Numbered from the stretch's first letter, positions 32,241 through 39,577 are shown. The stretch is 39,577 nucleotides of DNA from Arthrobacter sp. AK04 (GCF_021129155.1 NZ_JAJOMC010000045.1:1-39577), one strand, 5' to 3'. The notes: generated from the sequence alone by a model not told the origin. A program made the numbers and translations.

Positions 32241-33834
32241 GTGCAGCATCGAATGCGGCCTGCCTGCTGACCTCCAGTTCCACCGGCTCCACTACAAGCT
32301 CCTGCGCAACGGCCGCCACTGCGGCATTGAGCCGCCTCCGCGCCCTGGCCGCCCGCGCATTCGCCGCAGCAGCGGCAATAAAGCGGCCGGTGATGGCCAG
32401 GAAAAGACCCAGCACCACTCCCCCGGCAATCATCAGCGTGGGAATTGGCCAGCCCTCCACACGGGGTACCTCAGGCACGGGCATCTGGAAATAGCCCAGA
32501 GCCGCCAGGACGCCGAGCCAGCCCAGCCCGCCCAGCACGGTAAGCAGCGCCAGCCACTGCACCACGTTGAAGACTCCCCACCACCAGGACTTCCGGTTGG
32601 CGGCGAGGTCCGTTCCGGCGATGGCCTGGTCAAGGGCGTCAGGCAGGCGTTCCCTCCCCTCCCTGGCGGCTCCCCGGATGGCGGCCCGCCAGGGCCCGGG
32701 GGCACCGGCGCTGGCGGCGTCGGCGAATTCACGCACTGCGGCGTCCGTGCGTGCCCGCTCCGGCGCTCCTGCCGGCGGCAAGGATGTCCGGTTGAGCTCC
32801 GATGGCGCCGTGCTGCGCAGATTGAGCCGCCGCAGCGGATCAGCACGGAACCGGGAGAGCCACCTGGTCACCGGCCAGCCGGTGCGCCTGACCGACTCCA
32901 GCCGGTACGACTGGCCCACTGCGCGGACCACCACCGGAACGTTCGCTGCGACAGACAGTTCGTCGGCCAGCCGGGTAACGGCCGCAGGCCGTACACCGGC
33001 CGCGGTCCCCTCGCCGGACACAGCGCCCAGCTCGGCTGATGCCCTGGTGATATCGGCAGCCAGCCGTTGCGACTGTGCCTTGCGCTTCACGGCAACTCCA
33101 CGGATGGCAGCCCGGACCTGGTCAACGCCGGCCCCCGTCAGCGCGGAAGCCGCAAGCACCTGGACCTTGGCAAGTCCGTCCCGGGCAAGGATGGAGCGCA
33201 GGGACTCCAGGACAGGCTGCACGTCACGTTCGGGCAGCCGGTCCACCTGGTTCAGGACCACCAGGGTCACCGCCCCGTGCGACGCCAGGCGCGACAGGAA
33301 GTCGTTGTGCACGGCAGCGTCGGCGTACTTTTGCGGATCAAGGACCCAGACCAGGACGTCCACCATTCCCACCATCCGCTGCACCACTTCACGGTTGGAT
33401 GCCCTGGTGGAGTCGAAGTCCGGCAGGTCCAGGAGGATCAGGCCGGTGTCCTCGTCCGAGAATCCTTCCACGGCGGCGGCGTGGTGGCGGCGGCGGACTT
33501 CCAGCCAGTCCAGCAGCGGCTCGCTGCCGTCCGCACCCCACACCCCCGCCAACGGTTCCGACGTCGTTGGACGGCGAGCAGCCGCCGTCGCGATTTCCGC
33601 GCCGCTGACCGCGTTGAACAGCGAGGATTTGCCGCTTCCCGTGGCACCGAAGAATCCCACCACTGTGTGGTCTGCAGAGAGCGACCGCCGTGAACTTGCC
33701 CGCTCCAGGACACTGAAGACTTCCTGGAGGGACTCATCCGGAAGGACGCCTTCGCCGAGCTCGCGGGCGTCATTGAGGGCGGAAAGCCGGCGGTCAAGCC
33801 GGGACGCCTCGCGGGTGTCGCTGTGGCGGCTCAT
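32218..33834 (-). CDS. Dynamin-like membrane GTPase, second of pair
   Basis: This 538-aa protein has an N-terminal GTPase domain and a membrane-embedded C-terminus. G1 is GATGSGKSS (63-71), the switch threonines follow in RRPTTSEPL, G3 is LLDLPDFDST and G4 is LNQVDRLPE. Around residues 410-490 there are two hydrophobic helices (FNVVQWLALLTVLGGLGWLG and a second starting at LMIAGGVVLGLFLAITG), followed by a very Ala/Arg-rich amphipathic helix. This layout resembles bacterial dynamin-like proteins, which often come as tandem pairs such as DynA/DynB of Streptomyces. That comparison is inference. The ATG overlaps the upstream GTPase stop by 4 nt, and its 3' end overlaps DUF1697 on the other strand. 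Confidence 0.82.
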   Translation of the reverse strand: MSRHSDTREASRLDRRLSALNDARELGEGVLPDESLQEVFSVLERASSRRSLSADHTVVGFFGATGSGKSSLFNAVSGAEIATAAARRPTTSEPLAGVWGADGSEPLLDWLEVRRRHHAAAVEGFSDEDTGLILLDLPDFDSTRASNREVVQRMVGMVDVLVWVLDPQKYADAAVHNDFLSRLASHGAVTLVVLNQVDRLPERDVQPVLESLRSILARDGLAKVQVLAASALTGAGVDQVRAAIRGVAVKRKAQSQRLAADITRASAELGAVSGEGTAAGVRPAAVTRLADELSVAANVPVVVRAVGQSYRLESVRRTGWPVTRWLSRFRADPLRRLNLRSTAPSELNRTSLPPAGAPERARTDAAVREFADAASAGAPGPWRAAIRGAAREGRERLPDALDQAIAGTDLAANRKSWWWGVFNVVQWLALLTVLGGLGWLGVLAALGYFQMPVPEVPRVEGWPIPTLMIAGGVVLGLFLAITGRFIAAAAANARAARARRRLNAAVAAVAQELVVEPVELEVSRQAAFDAALRKAAAG

Positions 33835-35624
33835 GCGTTGTCCGCCAGGCGGACCAGCGCGGCAGCATGTGCGGCGAGGGTGTCAGGGGCCTTTTCGTCG
33901 TACCCGGGCAGCCGGGAAAGGAACTTGCGCCGCTCTTCCTGCAGCAGGACCTGGCAGCGGGTATGAAGGTCCTCGCGTGCTTTTTCGGCCATGCGCCGGA
34001 CGGCGTCCTCGCCGAAGACGGCTTCGAGCAGGCGCTGGCCCACGACGGCGGTGCCGCCGGCAACGCCTACCTCAAGGCCCGTGAGTCCCGCTGTCATGGA
34101 AAAGACGACGATCATCAGCGCGGCGCCAAGTCCGTTGATGCCGAAGGACAGCCAGCGGGCCTGCGTCCGCTTTCCCTGGCCCTCGGTGCGGATCATGTCC
34201 ATCAGCGTTTCCTGCCAGGCCCGGATCTCAGCGGCGGCGCGGTCTTCAAAGCCCGGCGTTGTGCCGGAAAGATCATCCGTACCCAGCAGCTGGCGCCCGG
34301 CGGGGTCGTTGCGCCAACGCTGGTCCGTGTCCTCTGCGGCGTTGGCGGCTTCGTCAACTATGACTGCCTGCAGGCCAGTCTCGATGGCGGCTTCCACCCT
34401 GACGGCGGGGGCCGGTTCACCGCGGAAAAAAGCACCCACGCGGTCACGGAACCGCCCCACGTTCTGCTCGAGGGCCCGGAAGAATTCACCCGTACCCACG
34501 AAGTCCTGCCAGCGGGCCAGCACCTCCCCCCTCAGGAGGGCGCCGTCCCTCGTGGCTTCCAGGATGCGGTCCGCGGCGTCCCGGTAGGCCGCGACGGCGG
34601 CATCCTCCAGGTTGGCGGCGGCGCGCTGCTGCTCCCGCGCGGCCTGCGCGACGGCGGCGACGCGTCCTGCCATCGCCCTGACGGTCCCGTTCAACGTGCG
34701 GCGGGCGATGTCAGAGCGGCCGGCGGCGTCGGCGGCCAGGTCCGCCAGCCAGGCCCGCAGCGGCTGGACTGACCCTGCTGGCAGCATGCCCATCGGGTCC
34801 AGGGTGGTCTCCGGTATCACGAACAGCTGAGCCGCACCCAGGCCTTCCCTGTCCAGGAGGCTGCGCAGGTCCTCGCTGACTTCTTCTTCCGCCCCCGGGG
34901 GCACCCTGTCCAGGACCACCCCCACCATGATGTCCCGCGAAGCCGCGTTGAGGAGCAGCTTCCAGGGAACGGCGTCGGCGTAGCGGTTGGCAGTGGTAAC
35001 AAAAACCCACAGATCGGCGGCGGCCAGGAGCTGTGAGGCCAGCTTTCGGTTGTCATCGGAGATGGAATCCACATCCGGGGCATCCAGGACCGCAATTCCT
35101 GCAGGCACTCCCGGGTCCGCCACAAGGACGAGGGACGACATGGCTCCTGCATCCGGCACCGCGCCGGCCCGGTTTGCCGGTACTGTGCTGTTGGTCACAA
35201 ACCCATGGATCCTGCTTAAGCTCGGCAGCACGCGCTGGCCCTCGAACCAGTCCCCCTCTGACGGGTGGTGCAGGAGGATGGGCTGGCGGGTTGTGGGGCG
35301 GATGGCGCCGGCACGGGTGACCGGATGTCCCACGATCCCGTTGACGAGGGTTGACTTGCCCGCCCCCGTGGAACCTCCGACGACGGCCAGGAGCGGGGCG
35401 TCCAGGCTCCGGTACCGCGGAAGGATGTAGTCATCGAGCTGGGCCACGGCACTGGCGGCCTCGCGCCGGGCCTGCTCCGCCTCATGCAGGGCAAGCGGCA
35501 GTTCGGTGGCGGCCAGATCCTCCCGCACCTCTTCCAGGAGCGCTATGGCTGCCAGGGCTCCGGCGCTGCCCGTGGGCGTGTGCTGTGCGTGGTTCGGGTG
35601 GTCCTGCTCGTTCGGGGAGGTCAC
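33831..35624 (-). CDS. Dynamin-like GTPase, first of pair
   Basis: This ~597-aa protein has a helical N-terminus, then a GTPase domain: G1 GGSTGAGKST (83-92), switch RPTTRQPILLHH, G3 VLDAPDVDS, and a degenerate G4 region (VVLDRVPPG). A long Ala/Arg/Glu-rich helical stalk follows, then a hydrophobic patch (ALMIVVFSMTAGLTGLEVGV) that could be a hairpin or paddle inserting in the membrane, and an alpha-helical C-terminus. I chose GTG 35624: a CATGAT hexamer sits 6 nt upstream (leaderless geometry). The frame is open to 35744 but that would run through the tRNA-Glu terminator. Co-translated with the second GTPase by a 4-nt overlap, suggesting a heteromeric pair acting on the membrane; role unknown. 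Confidence 0.8.
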   Translation of the reverse strand: MTSPNEQDHPNHAQHTPTGSAGALAAIALLEEVREDLAATELPLALHEAEQARREAASAVAQLDDYILPRYRSLDAPLLAVVGGSTGAGKSTLVNGIVGHPVTRAGAIRPTTRQPILLHHPSEGDWFEGQRVLPSLSRIHGFVTNSTVPANRAGAVPDAGAMSSLVLVADPGVPAGIAVLDAPDVDSISDDNRKLASQLLAAADLWVFVTTANRYADAVPWKLLLNAASRDIMVGVVLDRVPPGAEEEVSEDLRSLLDREGLGAAQLFVIPETTLDPMGMLPAGSVQPLRAWLADLAADAAGRSDIARRTLNGTVRAMAGRVAAVAQAAREQQRAAANLEDAAVAAYRDAADRILEATRDGALLRGEVLARWQDFVGTGEFFRALEQNVGRFRDRVGAFFRGEPAPAVRVEAAIETGLQAVIVDEAANAAEDTDQRWRNDPAGRQLLGTDDLSGTTPGFEDRAAAEIRAWQETLMDMIRTEGQGKRTQARWLSFGINGLGAALMIVVFSMTAGLTGLEVGVAGGTAVVGQRLLEAVFGEDAVRRMAEKAREDLHTRCQVLLQEERRKFLSRLPGYDEKAPDTLAAHAAALVRLADNA

Positions 35625-35630
35625 AGCAAC

Positions 35631-35636
35631 ATCATG
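35631..35636 (-). promoter_or_regulatory. -10-like hexamer before the first GTPase gene
   Basis: CATGAT on the minus strand ends 6 nt before GTG 35624. It is the only support for this start, since no ribosome site is visible. Confidence 0.3.
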
Positions 35637-35707
35637 CCAGTTCAGGCCCGGCACGGCCGCAGTTTCGGCGCGCGGTGCCGGCGGGCACGGGCCCGGCGTG
35701 AGAGCAC

Positions 35708-35744
35708 AAACGAAAAATGGCCCCGGGCATTTGCCCGGGACCAT
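35708..35744 (-). terminator. Rho-independent terminator after tRNA-Glu
   Basis: On the minus strand a 12-bp stem (35717-35744, one G-U pair) with an AAAT loop is followed directly by TTTTCGTTT. It begins 5 nt after the CCA end of tRNA-Glu. This is the clearest intrinsic terminator in the window. Confidence 0.85.
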
Positions 35745-35749
35745 TTCAA

Positions 35750-35825
35750 TGGTGACCCCAGCGGGATTCGAACCCGCGTTACCGCCGTGAGAGGGCGGCG
35801 TACTAGGCCGCTATACGATGGGGCC
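35750..35825 (-). tRNA. tRNA-Glu (CUC)
   Basis: The minus strand folds into a cloverleaf. The acceptor GGCCCCA pairs with TGGGGTC (one G-U), with discriminator A and an encoded CCA at 35750-35752. The anticodon stem CCGCC/GGCGG holds the loop CTCTCAC, anticodon CTC. The T-arm contains GGTTCGAATCC. It is followed by an intrinsic terminator and lies 138 bp after tRNA-Gln. Confidence 0.97.
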
Positions 35826-35843
35826 GTGTACTTTACCGTACTT

Positions 35844-35867
35844 TTGACCGGCGTTTCCGCTGGTCAA
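35844..35867. repeat. Inverted repeat between the two tRNA genes
   Basis: TTGACC and GGTCAA arms extend inwards with GCG/CGC pairs to a 4-nt loop (one mismatch). It lies 18 nt upstream of tRNA-Glu. It could be a processing hairpin of a tRNA-Gln/tRNA-Glu precursor or a regulatory site; no U-tract follows. Confidence 0.4.
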
Positions 35868-35963
35868 GCTCAGTGATTGTTTCACACATTTCGCTTCGGT
35901 TTCAAATCGGCGGACCGGCTGAAACCTTCTGTTTTGAGCTCTTGTTAGCTGCTCAAACCAGAG

Positions 35964-36035
35964 CTGGGATACCAGGACTCGAACCTAGAATGACGGTACC
36001 AGAAACCGTAGTGTTGCCAATTACACCATATCCCA
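35964..36035 (-). tRNA. tRNA-Gln (CUG)
   Basis: The minus strand folds into a 72-nt cloverleaf. The acceptor TGGGATA pairs with TATCCCA, with discriminator G; CCA is not encoded. The anticodon stem ACGGT/ACCGT holds the loop TTCTGGT, anticodon CTG. The T-arm contains GGTTCGAGTCC. A promoter of good quality lies ~65-90 nt upstream. Confidence 0.96.
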
Positions 36036-36057
36036 ATGATACTTTCGGGCCGGTTTT

Positions 36058-36073
36058 CAGGGCTTTTGCCCTG
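36058..36073 (-). other. Hairpin in the tRNA-Gln leader
   Basis: CAGGGC and GCCCTG pair across a 4-nt loop in the transcript leader, 23 nt before tRNA-Gln. It may guide 5' processing or reflect an upstream terminator remnant. Confidence 0.4.
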
Positions 36074-36099
36074 CTCCGTGCGCCTCAGCACGAGAAATT

Positions 36100-36128
36100 A
36101 CTCTACCCGAGACTTCGTGCTCGCACAA
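36100..36128 (-). promoter_or_regulatory. Promoter of the tRNA-Gln / tRNA-Glu unit
   Basis: On the minus strand TTGTGC (36123-36128) and TAGAGT (36100-36105) are separated by 17 nt. The predicted start is near 36093, about 57 nt before tRNA-Gln. Confidence 0.6.
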
Positions 36129-36142
36129 ATCGGCCTCCGGCC

Positions 36143-36200
36143 CGGGGTTCCCGGGGGCGGGGGGGGGGGGGGCGGGGCCGGGGCCCCCCCCGGGCCCCGC
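36143..36200. other. GC-homopolymer tract with a 14-G run
   Basis: The stretch is almost pure G and C, with 14 G at 36159-36172, 8 C at 36184-36191 and a perfect 8-bp stem GCGGGGCC (36172-36179) / GGCCCCGC (36193-36200). It sits between the HAD stop and the tRNA promoter. It may be a terminator-like structure, a G-quadruplex, or a sequencing fault. Confidence 0.6.
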
Positions 36201-36210
36201 GTCCCCGGAC

Positions 36211-36969
36211 CTAGGCGATAAGTTCGCCCAGCGAGGACACCATGTTGCCCCGGAATTCCTGCACCCGTTCCCCTGCCCTGTTGAGCCAGACTCCCAGGAG
36301 GCCAGCCGCCGTCGAGCCTTCTGCGTCCAGAAGGCGGTTGTCCCCCACATAGAGGGTCTCCGCGGGCCCGGTGCCCAGAAGCCGGACACCTTCAAGGTAG
36401 ATGGACGGATCGGGCTTTGCCACACCCAACGTATCTGTCCCCACCAGGCGCCGGACACGTTCGAGTCCCGCGCCGTCCAGCTTGGCGCGCTGGTAGTCAT
36501 GGACGTTGTTGCTCACCGCGCCGTAAGGGATGCCTGCCTGGTCCAGCAGGTCCAGCAGCGGCATGACATCCGGAAACGGCTTCACGTAGGCGGGCTGCTT
36601 CTCCATGTACGCCGTGAGCCACTGGTGGGATTGCTCACCTTCGGCAAGTTCGACCCCGAAGTGGCCCAGGGCTGCGCGGCCGCGCAGCAACCGCTGTTCG
36701 TTGAAGGTCAGTTCACCTGAGAGGTAACGGTCGTAATAGTGGGTGGTTTCGTGCGTGAAGATCCGCCCGAACCTCTCCCAGCCGGCCTGGTCCATACCGG
36801 GCAGGAGGTGTTCGCTGACTTCCCGGAGGGCTGTGGTCATCGAAAACTCGAGGTCCACCAGCGTGTCGTCGATGTCGAACAGGATCCCGCGGACTGCCCC
36901 GAAGGGCGTGTCCAGGACCCCGGCTCCTGCCCTTCGGGGAGCTGTCATCGCCCTGCGGTCATCAGCCAC
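36211..36969 (-). CDS. HAD-superfamily hydrolase
   Basis: This 252-aa phosphatase-like protein of the haloacid dehalogenase superfamily has all four motifs: I FDIDDTLVD (nucleophile Asp and acid Asp, near residue 31), II VSNNVHDYQ, III GVAKPDPSIY (lysine) and IV LYVGDNRLLDAEGS. A helical cap domain lies between motifs I and II, as in subfamily I enzymes. The substrate is unknown; small phosphorylated metabolites are typical. The ATG overlaps the gltX stop by 8 nt, so it is co-translated with gltX. A homopolymer-rich stretch follows its stop codon. Confidence 0.9.
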   Translation of the reverse strand: MADDRRAMTAPRRAGAGVLDTPFGAVRGILFDIDDTLVDLEFSMTTALREVSEHLLPGMDQAGWERFGRIFTHETTHYYDRYLSGELTFNEQRLLRGRAALGHFGVELAEGEQSHQWLTAYMEKQPAYVKPFPDVMPLLDLLDQAGIPYGAVSNNVHDYQRAKLDGAGLERVRRLVGTDTLGVAKPDPSIYLEGVRLLGTGPAETLYVGDNRLLDAEGSTAAGLLGVWLNRAGERVQEFRGNMVSSLGELIA

Positions 36970-38476
36970 GGAAGGCCCGGAGCCTGCGGAGGGAGGATTC
37001 CCTGCCCAGGATCACCATGGACTCGAACAGCGGCGGTGAAATGCGCCGTCCGGAAACAGCGGTACGCACGGGTCCGAAGGCGAGCCGGGGCTTGAGGCCC
37101 AGGTCTTCCACGAGGGCCTGCTTCAGTGCCGCCTGGATCTCTTCGGCGGTCCATTCCCGGACGCCGTCCAGGGCCGCAAGTGCTGCGTCCAGCACCTCAT
37201 CGAGATTCTGGGGCAGGCCTTTCCGGGCGTCGTCGGCAACATCAATGGCGTCGTCGTCCTTGAACAGGAACCCGAGCATGTCCGGTGCCTCGCCCAGGAG
37301 CGTGATGCGCTCCTGGATCAGCGGCGCGGCTTCGGTAAGGATTTCTTCCTGCCGCGCGGTGAGCTGCTCCCCCACGTATCCGGCGGTGCGCAGGTACGGC
37401 ACCAGCCGATCCCGGAAGTCCTCGGGCGCAAGCATGCGGATGTGGGTGCCGTTAATGGCTTCGGCTTTCTTGATGTCGAAGCGCGCAGGGTTGGCCAGGA
37501 CGTCGTGGACGTCGAAGTTTTCGATGAGCTGGTCCACGGTGAAGATATCCTCATCGGCGGAGAGGCTCCAGCCCAGCAGGGACAGGTAGTTCAGGAGGCC
37601 TTCGGGGATGAAGCCGCGGTCCCGCAGAAGGAACAGGTTGGACTGAGGATCCCGCTTGGAGAGTTTCTTGTTGCCTTCACCCATCACGTAAGGCAGGTGG
37701 CCGAACTCGGGCATGTAGCTGGCCACACCGAGTTCCATGAGTGCGCGGATGAGGACAACCTGGCGCGGGGTGGAGGACAGCAGGTCCTCGCCGCGCAGCA
37801 CGTGGGTGATACCCATGAGTGCGTCATCAACCGGGTTCACCAGGGTATAGAGGGGGGATCCGTCGGCCCGGACAATTACATAGTCCGGGATGCTGCCGGC
37901 CTTGAAGGTGATCTCGCCGCGGACAAGGTCGGTGAACGTGACGTCCTCATCGGGCATCCGGACGCGCAGAACCGGCTGGCGGCCGCCTGCCTTGAAGGCG
38001 GCCACCTGTTCGTCGGTCAGCTCGCGGTCGAAGTTGTCGTAGCCGAGCTTGGGGTCGCGGCCTGCGGCGCGGTGGCGTGCCTCGACTTCCTCGGGGGACG
38101 AATAGCACTCGTAGGCGTAGCCGCCCTCGATCAGTTTGGCCACCACGTCCTTGTAGAGATCAAGCCGCTGCGACTGCCGGTAGGGCTCGTGGGGACCGCC
38201 CACCTCGACGCCCTCTTCCCATGTGATGCCAAGCCACTTCAGGGCCTCGAGCAGCTGCTGGTAGCTTTCCTCCGAGTCGCGCGCGGCGTCCGTGTCTTCG
38301 ATACGGAACACGAAAGTGCCCTTGGTGTGCTTGGCATGGGCCCAGTTGAACAGGGCCGTCCGGATCAGCCCGACGTGCGGGGTGCCGGTGGGCGACGGGC
38401 AGAACCGGACCCGCACGGGCGTATCGGCAGAAACAGGGGGCAGGGAGGCAGCATTCGACGCGGAAGCAGTAGTCAT
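36962..38476 (-). CDS. gltX: Glutamyl-tRNA synthetase
   Basis: This 504-aa class I synthetase charges tRNA-Glu with glutamate. The HIGH-like motif is PSPTGTPHVG at the start of the Rossmann fold, and the KMSKS-like loop is KLSKRDP. Other landmarks are FRIEDTD and HVLRGEDLLSSTPRQ. The C-terminal anticodon-binding domain includes LKPRLAFGPVRTAVSG. Actinobacteria generally lack GlnRS, so this enzyme is expected to be non-discriminating and also to make Glu-tRNA-Gln for GatCAB amidation; that is family knowledge, not visible here. The start is ATG 38476 with GGAG 5 nt upstream; an upstream ATG at 38581 would add 35 residues not seen in the family. Confidence 0.97.
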   Translation of the reverse strand: MTTASASNAASLPPVSADTPVRVRFCPSPTGTPHVGLIRTALFNWAHAKHTKGTFVFRIEDTDAARDSEESYQQLLEALKWLGITWEEGVEVGGPHEPYRQSQRLDLYKDVVAKLIEGGYAYECYSSPEEVEARHRAAGRDPKLGYDNFDRELTDEQVAAFKAGGRQPVLRVRMPDEDVTFTDLVRGEITFKAGSIPDYVIVRADGSPLYTLVNPVDDALMGITHVLRGEDLLSSTPRQVVLIRALMELGVASYMPEFGHLPYVMGEGNKKLSKRDPQSNLFLLRDRGFIPEGLLNYLSLLGWSLSADEDIFTVDQLIENFDVHDVLANPARFDIKKAEAINGTHIRMLAPEDFRDRLVPYLRTAGYVGEQLTARQEEILTEAAPLIQERITLLGEAPDMLGFLFKDDDAIDVADDARKGLPQNLDEVLDAALAALDGVREWTAEEIQAALKQALVEDLGLKPRLAFGPVRTAVSGRRISPPLFESMVILGRESSLRRLRAFRG

Positions 38477-38525
38477 AGTGGCTCCAACTTTACCGTCTGC
38501 CGCTAGGGGTCCGGGCGGCCCGGGG

Positions 38526-39302
38526 TCAGCGGCGCACGATGGGGTTGGACAGGCGGCCGATGCCCTCGATCTCCACCTCAAAGCGGTCGCCGGCGTTGAC
38601 CAGGCCCACTCCCGCGGGTGTTCCGGTCATGATGACGTCGCCGGGCAGGAGGGTGAAGGCCTGGGAGACCACGGACACCAGCTCGCGGACTCCCCTGATC
38701 ATCTGGCTGGTGCTGCCGTCCTGCCGCAGTTCCCCGTTGAGCCGGCCCTGGATCTGCAGGTCCTCGGTGTCCAGTTCGGTCTCGATCCAGGGGCCCAGGG
38801 GCGCAGAGGTGTCAAAGCCCTTGGCCCGGGTCCACTGCAGGTCGGTCTTCTGGACGTCCCGGGCGGTGAGGTCGTTGCCGCAGGTGTAGCCGAAGATGAC
38901 GTCGTCCACGCGGTCCTCGGGCACGTCCTTGCAGATCCGTCCGATTACCACGCACAGTTCCGCTTCGAAGGAGACTTCCTCGGAGAAGTCCGGCAGCACC
39001 ACAGGATCGTTGGGACCCACGACGGCGGTGTTCGGCTTGAGGAACAGGAGCGGCTGGGCGGGGACTTCGTTGCCGAGCTCGTGTGCGTGCTCCACGAAGT
39101 TGCGGCCCACGCCGATGACCTTGCTGCGGGGAATGATGGGAGCGAGCAGCCGGACGTCCTCCAGCTTGTGGCGGACGGAGGTACGCTCCACGCCGTTGAA
39201 GAAGGGGTCTCCATGGATGACAGTGATTTCCTCACTGCCCGGGTCACCTTCGACGACGCCGTAAAGGGGATCAGAATCAACAACAAACCTGGCAATACGC
39301 AT
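38526..39302 (-). CDS. Fumarylacetoacetate hydrolase family protein
   Basis: This 258-aa protein has the FAH-fold C-terminal catalytic domain. The metal-binding ExE is in FEAELCVVIG and the following aspartate in GNDLTARDVQ; the substrate loop RAKGFDTSAPLGPW and the closing GDVIMTGTPAGVG are classic. Small FAH proteins act on 2-hydroxyhepta-2,4-dienedioate-type ring-cleavage products, oxaloacetate or acylpyruvates. No aromatic-degradation genes are nearby, so an acylpyruvase or oxaloacetate decarboxylase role is as likely. An AGGAG site precedes the ATG at good spacing. It lies 5 bp behind the partial MBL gene and 49 bp before gltX. Confidence 0.92.
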   Translation of the reverse strand: MRIARFVVDSDPLYGVVEGDPGSEEITVIHGDPFFNGVERTSVRHKLEDVRLLAPIIPRSKVIGVGRNFVEHAHELGNEVPAQPLLFLKPNTAVVGPNDPVVLPDFSEEVSFEAELCVVIGRICKDVPEDRVDDVIFGYTCGNDLTARDVQKTDLQWTRAKGFDTSAPLGPWIETELDTEDLQIQGRLNGELRQDGSTSQMIRGVRELVSVVSQAFTLLPGDVIMTGTPAGVGLVNAGDRFEVEIEGIGRLSNPIVRR

Positions 39303-39307
39303 GGCTC

Positions 39308-39577
39308 CTACCCTACCGTCTCGCCGGGCGTGGCTCCCCGGGCCCGGCGCTGCCCAGCGTCTCCCCGAAGGTAGTGAAGCTGGGCCGAAACGGACGTTTC
39401 GGCCGCGCGCCGCACGGAAGGGTCGACGTCGGCATAGACGACGTCCGCGACGTCACCGGCGGAGGCTTCCGCGCCCAGGCGGGCCAGCGCAGCGCGCACC
39501 TGTGCCAGCCGTTCCAGGCGGTGGCTGCGGTAGGCGCGGGCAACGTCAGCCAGGGAGGGAAGGGGGGGGCCGTGGGC
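39308..39577 (-). CDS. MBL-fold metallo-hydrolase, C-terminal part only
   Basis: The gene runs off the right edge; about 89 codons of the 3' end are present and the frame is open to the last base. The first visible residues, AHGPPLPSL, resemble the GHGP metal-site motif of LACTB2-like metallo-beta-lactamase-fold hydrolases. Then comes a helical winged-helix-like tail: HRLERLAQVRAALARLG, ADVVYADVDPSVRRAAE, and SAQLHYLRGD. This tail is typical for that subfamily, whose members include an RNA endonuclease and hydrolases. A GTG at 39499 is internal, not the start. It is 5 bp before the FAH gene. Confidence 0.75.
   Translation of the reverse strand, partial: AHGPPLPSLADVARAYRSHRLERLAQVRAALARLGAEASAGDVADVVYADVDPSVRRAAETSVSAQLHYLRGDAGQRRARGATPGETVG

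Noticed and set aside
35625..35744. First GTPase extended to 35744
   Set aside because: The extension runs through the tRNA-Glu terminator and is Pro/Cys-rich; the family-like helical region begins after GTG 35624.
35826..35850. Separate sigma-A promoter for tRNA-Glu
   Set aside because: TTGACC is present but candidate -10 hexamers lie at 21 nt or more, too far for a normal promoter.
39313..39543. Alternative minus-strand frame at the right edge
   Set aside because: The competing frame (39308-39577) stays open to the edge and carries MBL-family tail motifs; this one is Pro/Arg/Thr-rich without motifs.

Overview
The window is high-GC actinobacterial DNA. Gene order, protein flavour and frequent GTG/TTG starts point to the Micrococcaceae (Arthrobacter / Pseudarthrobacter group); this assignment is inference, since no 16S gene is present. 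It holds 34 protein-coding genes (one cut by the right edge) and two tRNA genes, almost without gaps. No CRISPR array, insertion sequence, prophage or integrase was seen.

Most genes lie on the minus strand and form a housekeeping backbone. Reading from right to left these are: an MBL-fold hydrolase (partial), an FAH-family protein, gltX, a HAD hydrolase, tRNA-Gln(CUG) and tRNA-Glu(CUC); two tandem dynamin-like membrane GTPases; leuC-leuD; murA-plsC-gpsA-ddl (cell wall and phospholipid precursors); thiL-DAK2-recG-rsmD; coaD; DUF177-rpmF-rnc-mutM; smc; ftsY; and amtB-glnK. Many of these overlap by 4-11 bp and are probably co-transcribed.

The backbone is interrupted by plus-strand modules: an MFS exporter between amtB and ftsY; a complete head-to-head olefin pathway (oleA, fused oleBC, oleD) between smc and mutM; an aminotransferase plus spermidine-synthase-like pair between coaD and rsmD; a DUF3515 lipoprotein between thiL and ddl; and an IclR-type leucine regulator plus a DUF1697 gene next to leuC. 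The olefin module is the most distinctive metabolic feature. OleA condenses two fatty acyl-CoAs, OleD reduces the keto acid, OleC makes a beta-lactone and OleB decarboxylates it to a long-chain olefin. Here OleB and OleC are one polypeptide joined by a linker built from nine pentapeptides encoded by a 15-bp tandem repeat.

Regulatory highlights: the leuC and ltbR promoters occupy the same ~32 bp on opposite strands with palindromic operators between them; several genes have a -10-like hexamer exactly 6 nt before the start codon, the geometry of leaderless mRNAs; and a 58-bp hairpin-rich repeat lies between the convergent DUF3515 and ddl genes. Two very G/C-homopolymer-rich stretches (window start and about 36143-36200, including a 14-G run) are either strong structures or sequence-quality problems.
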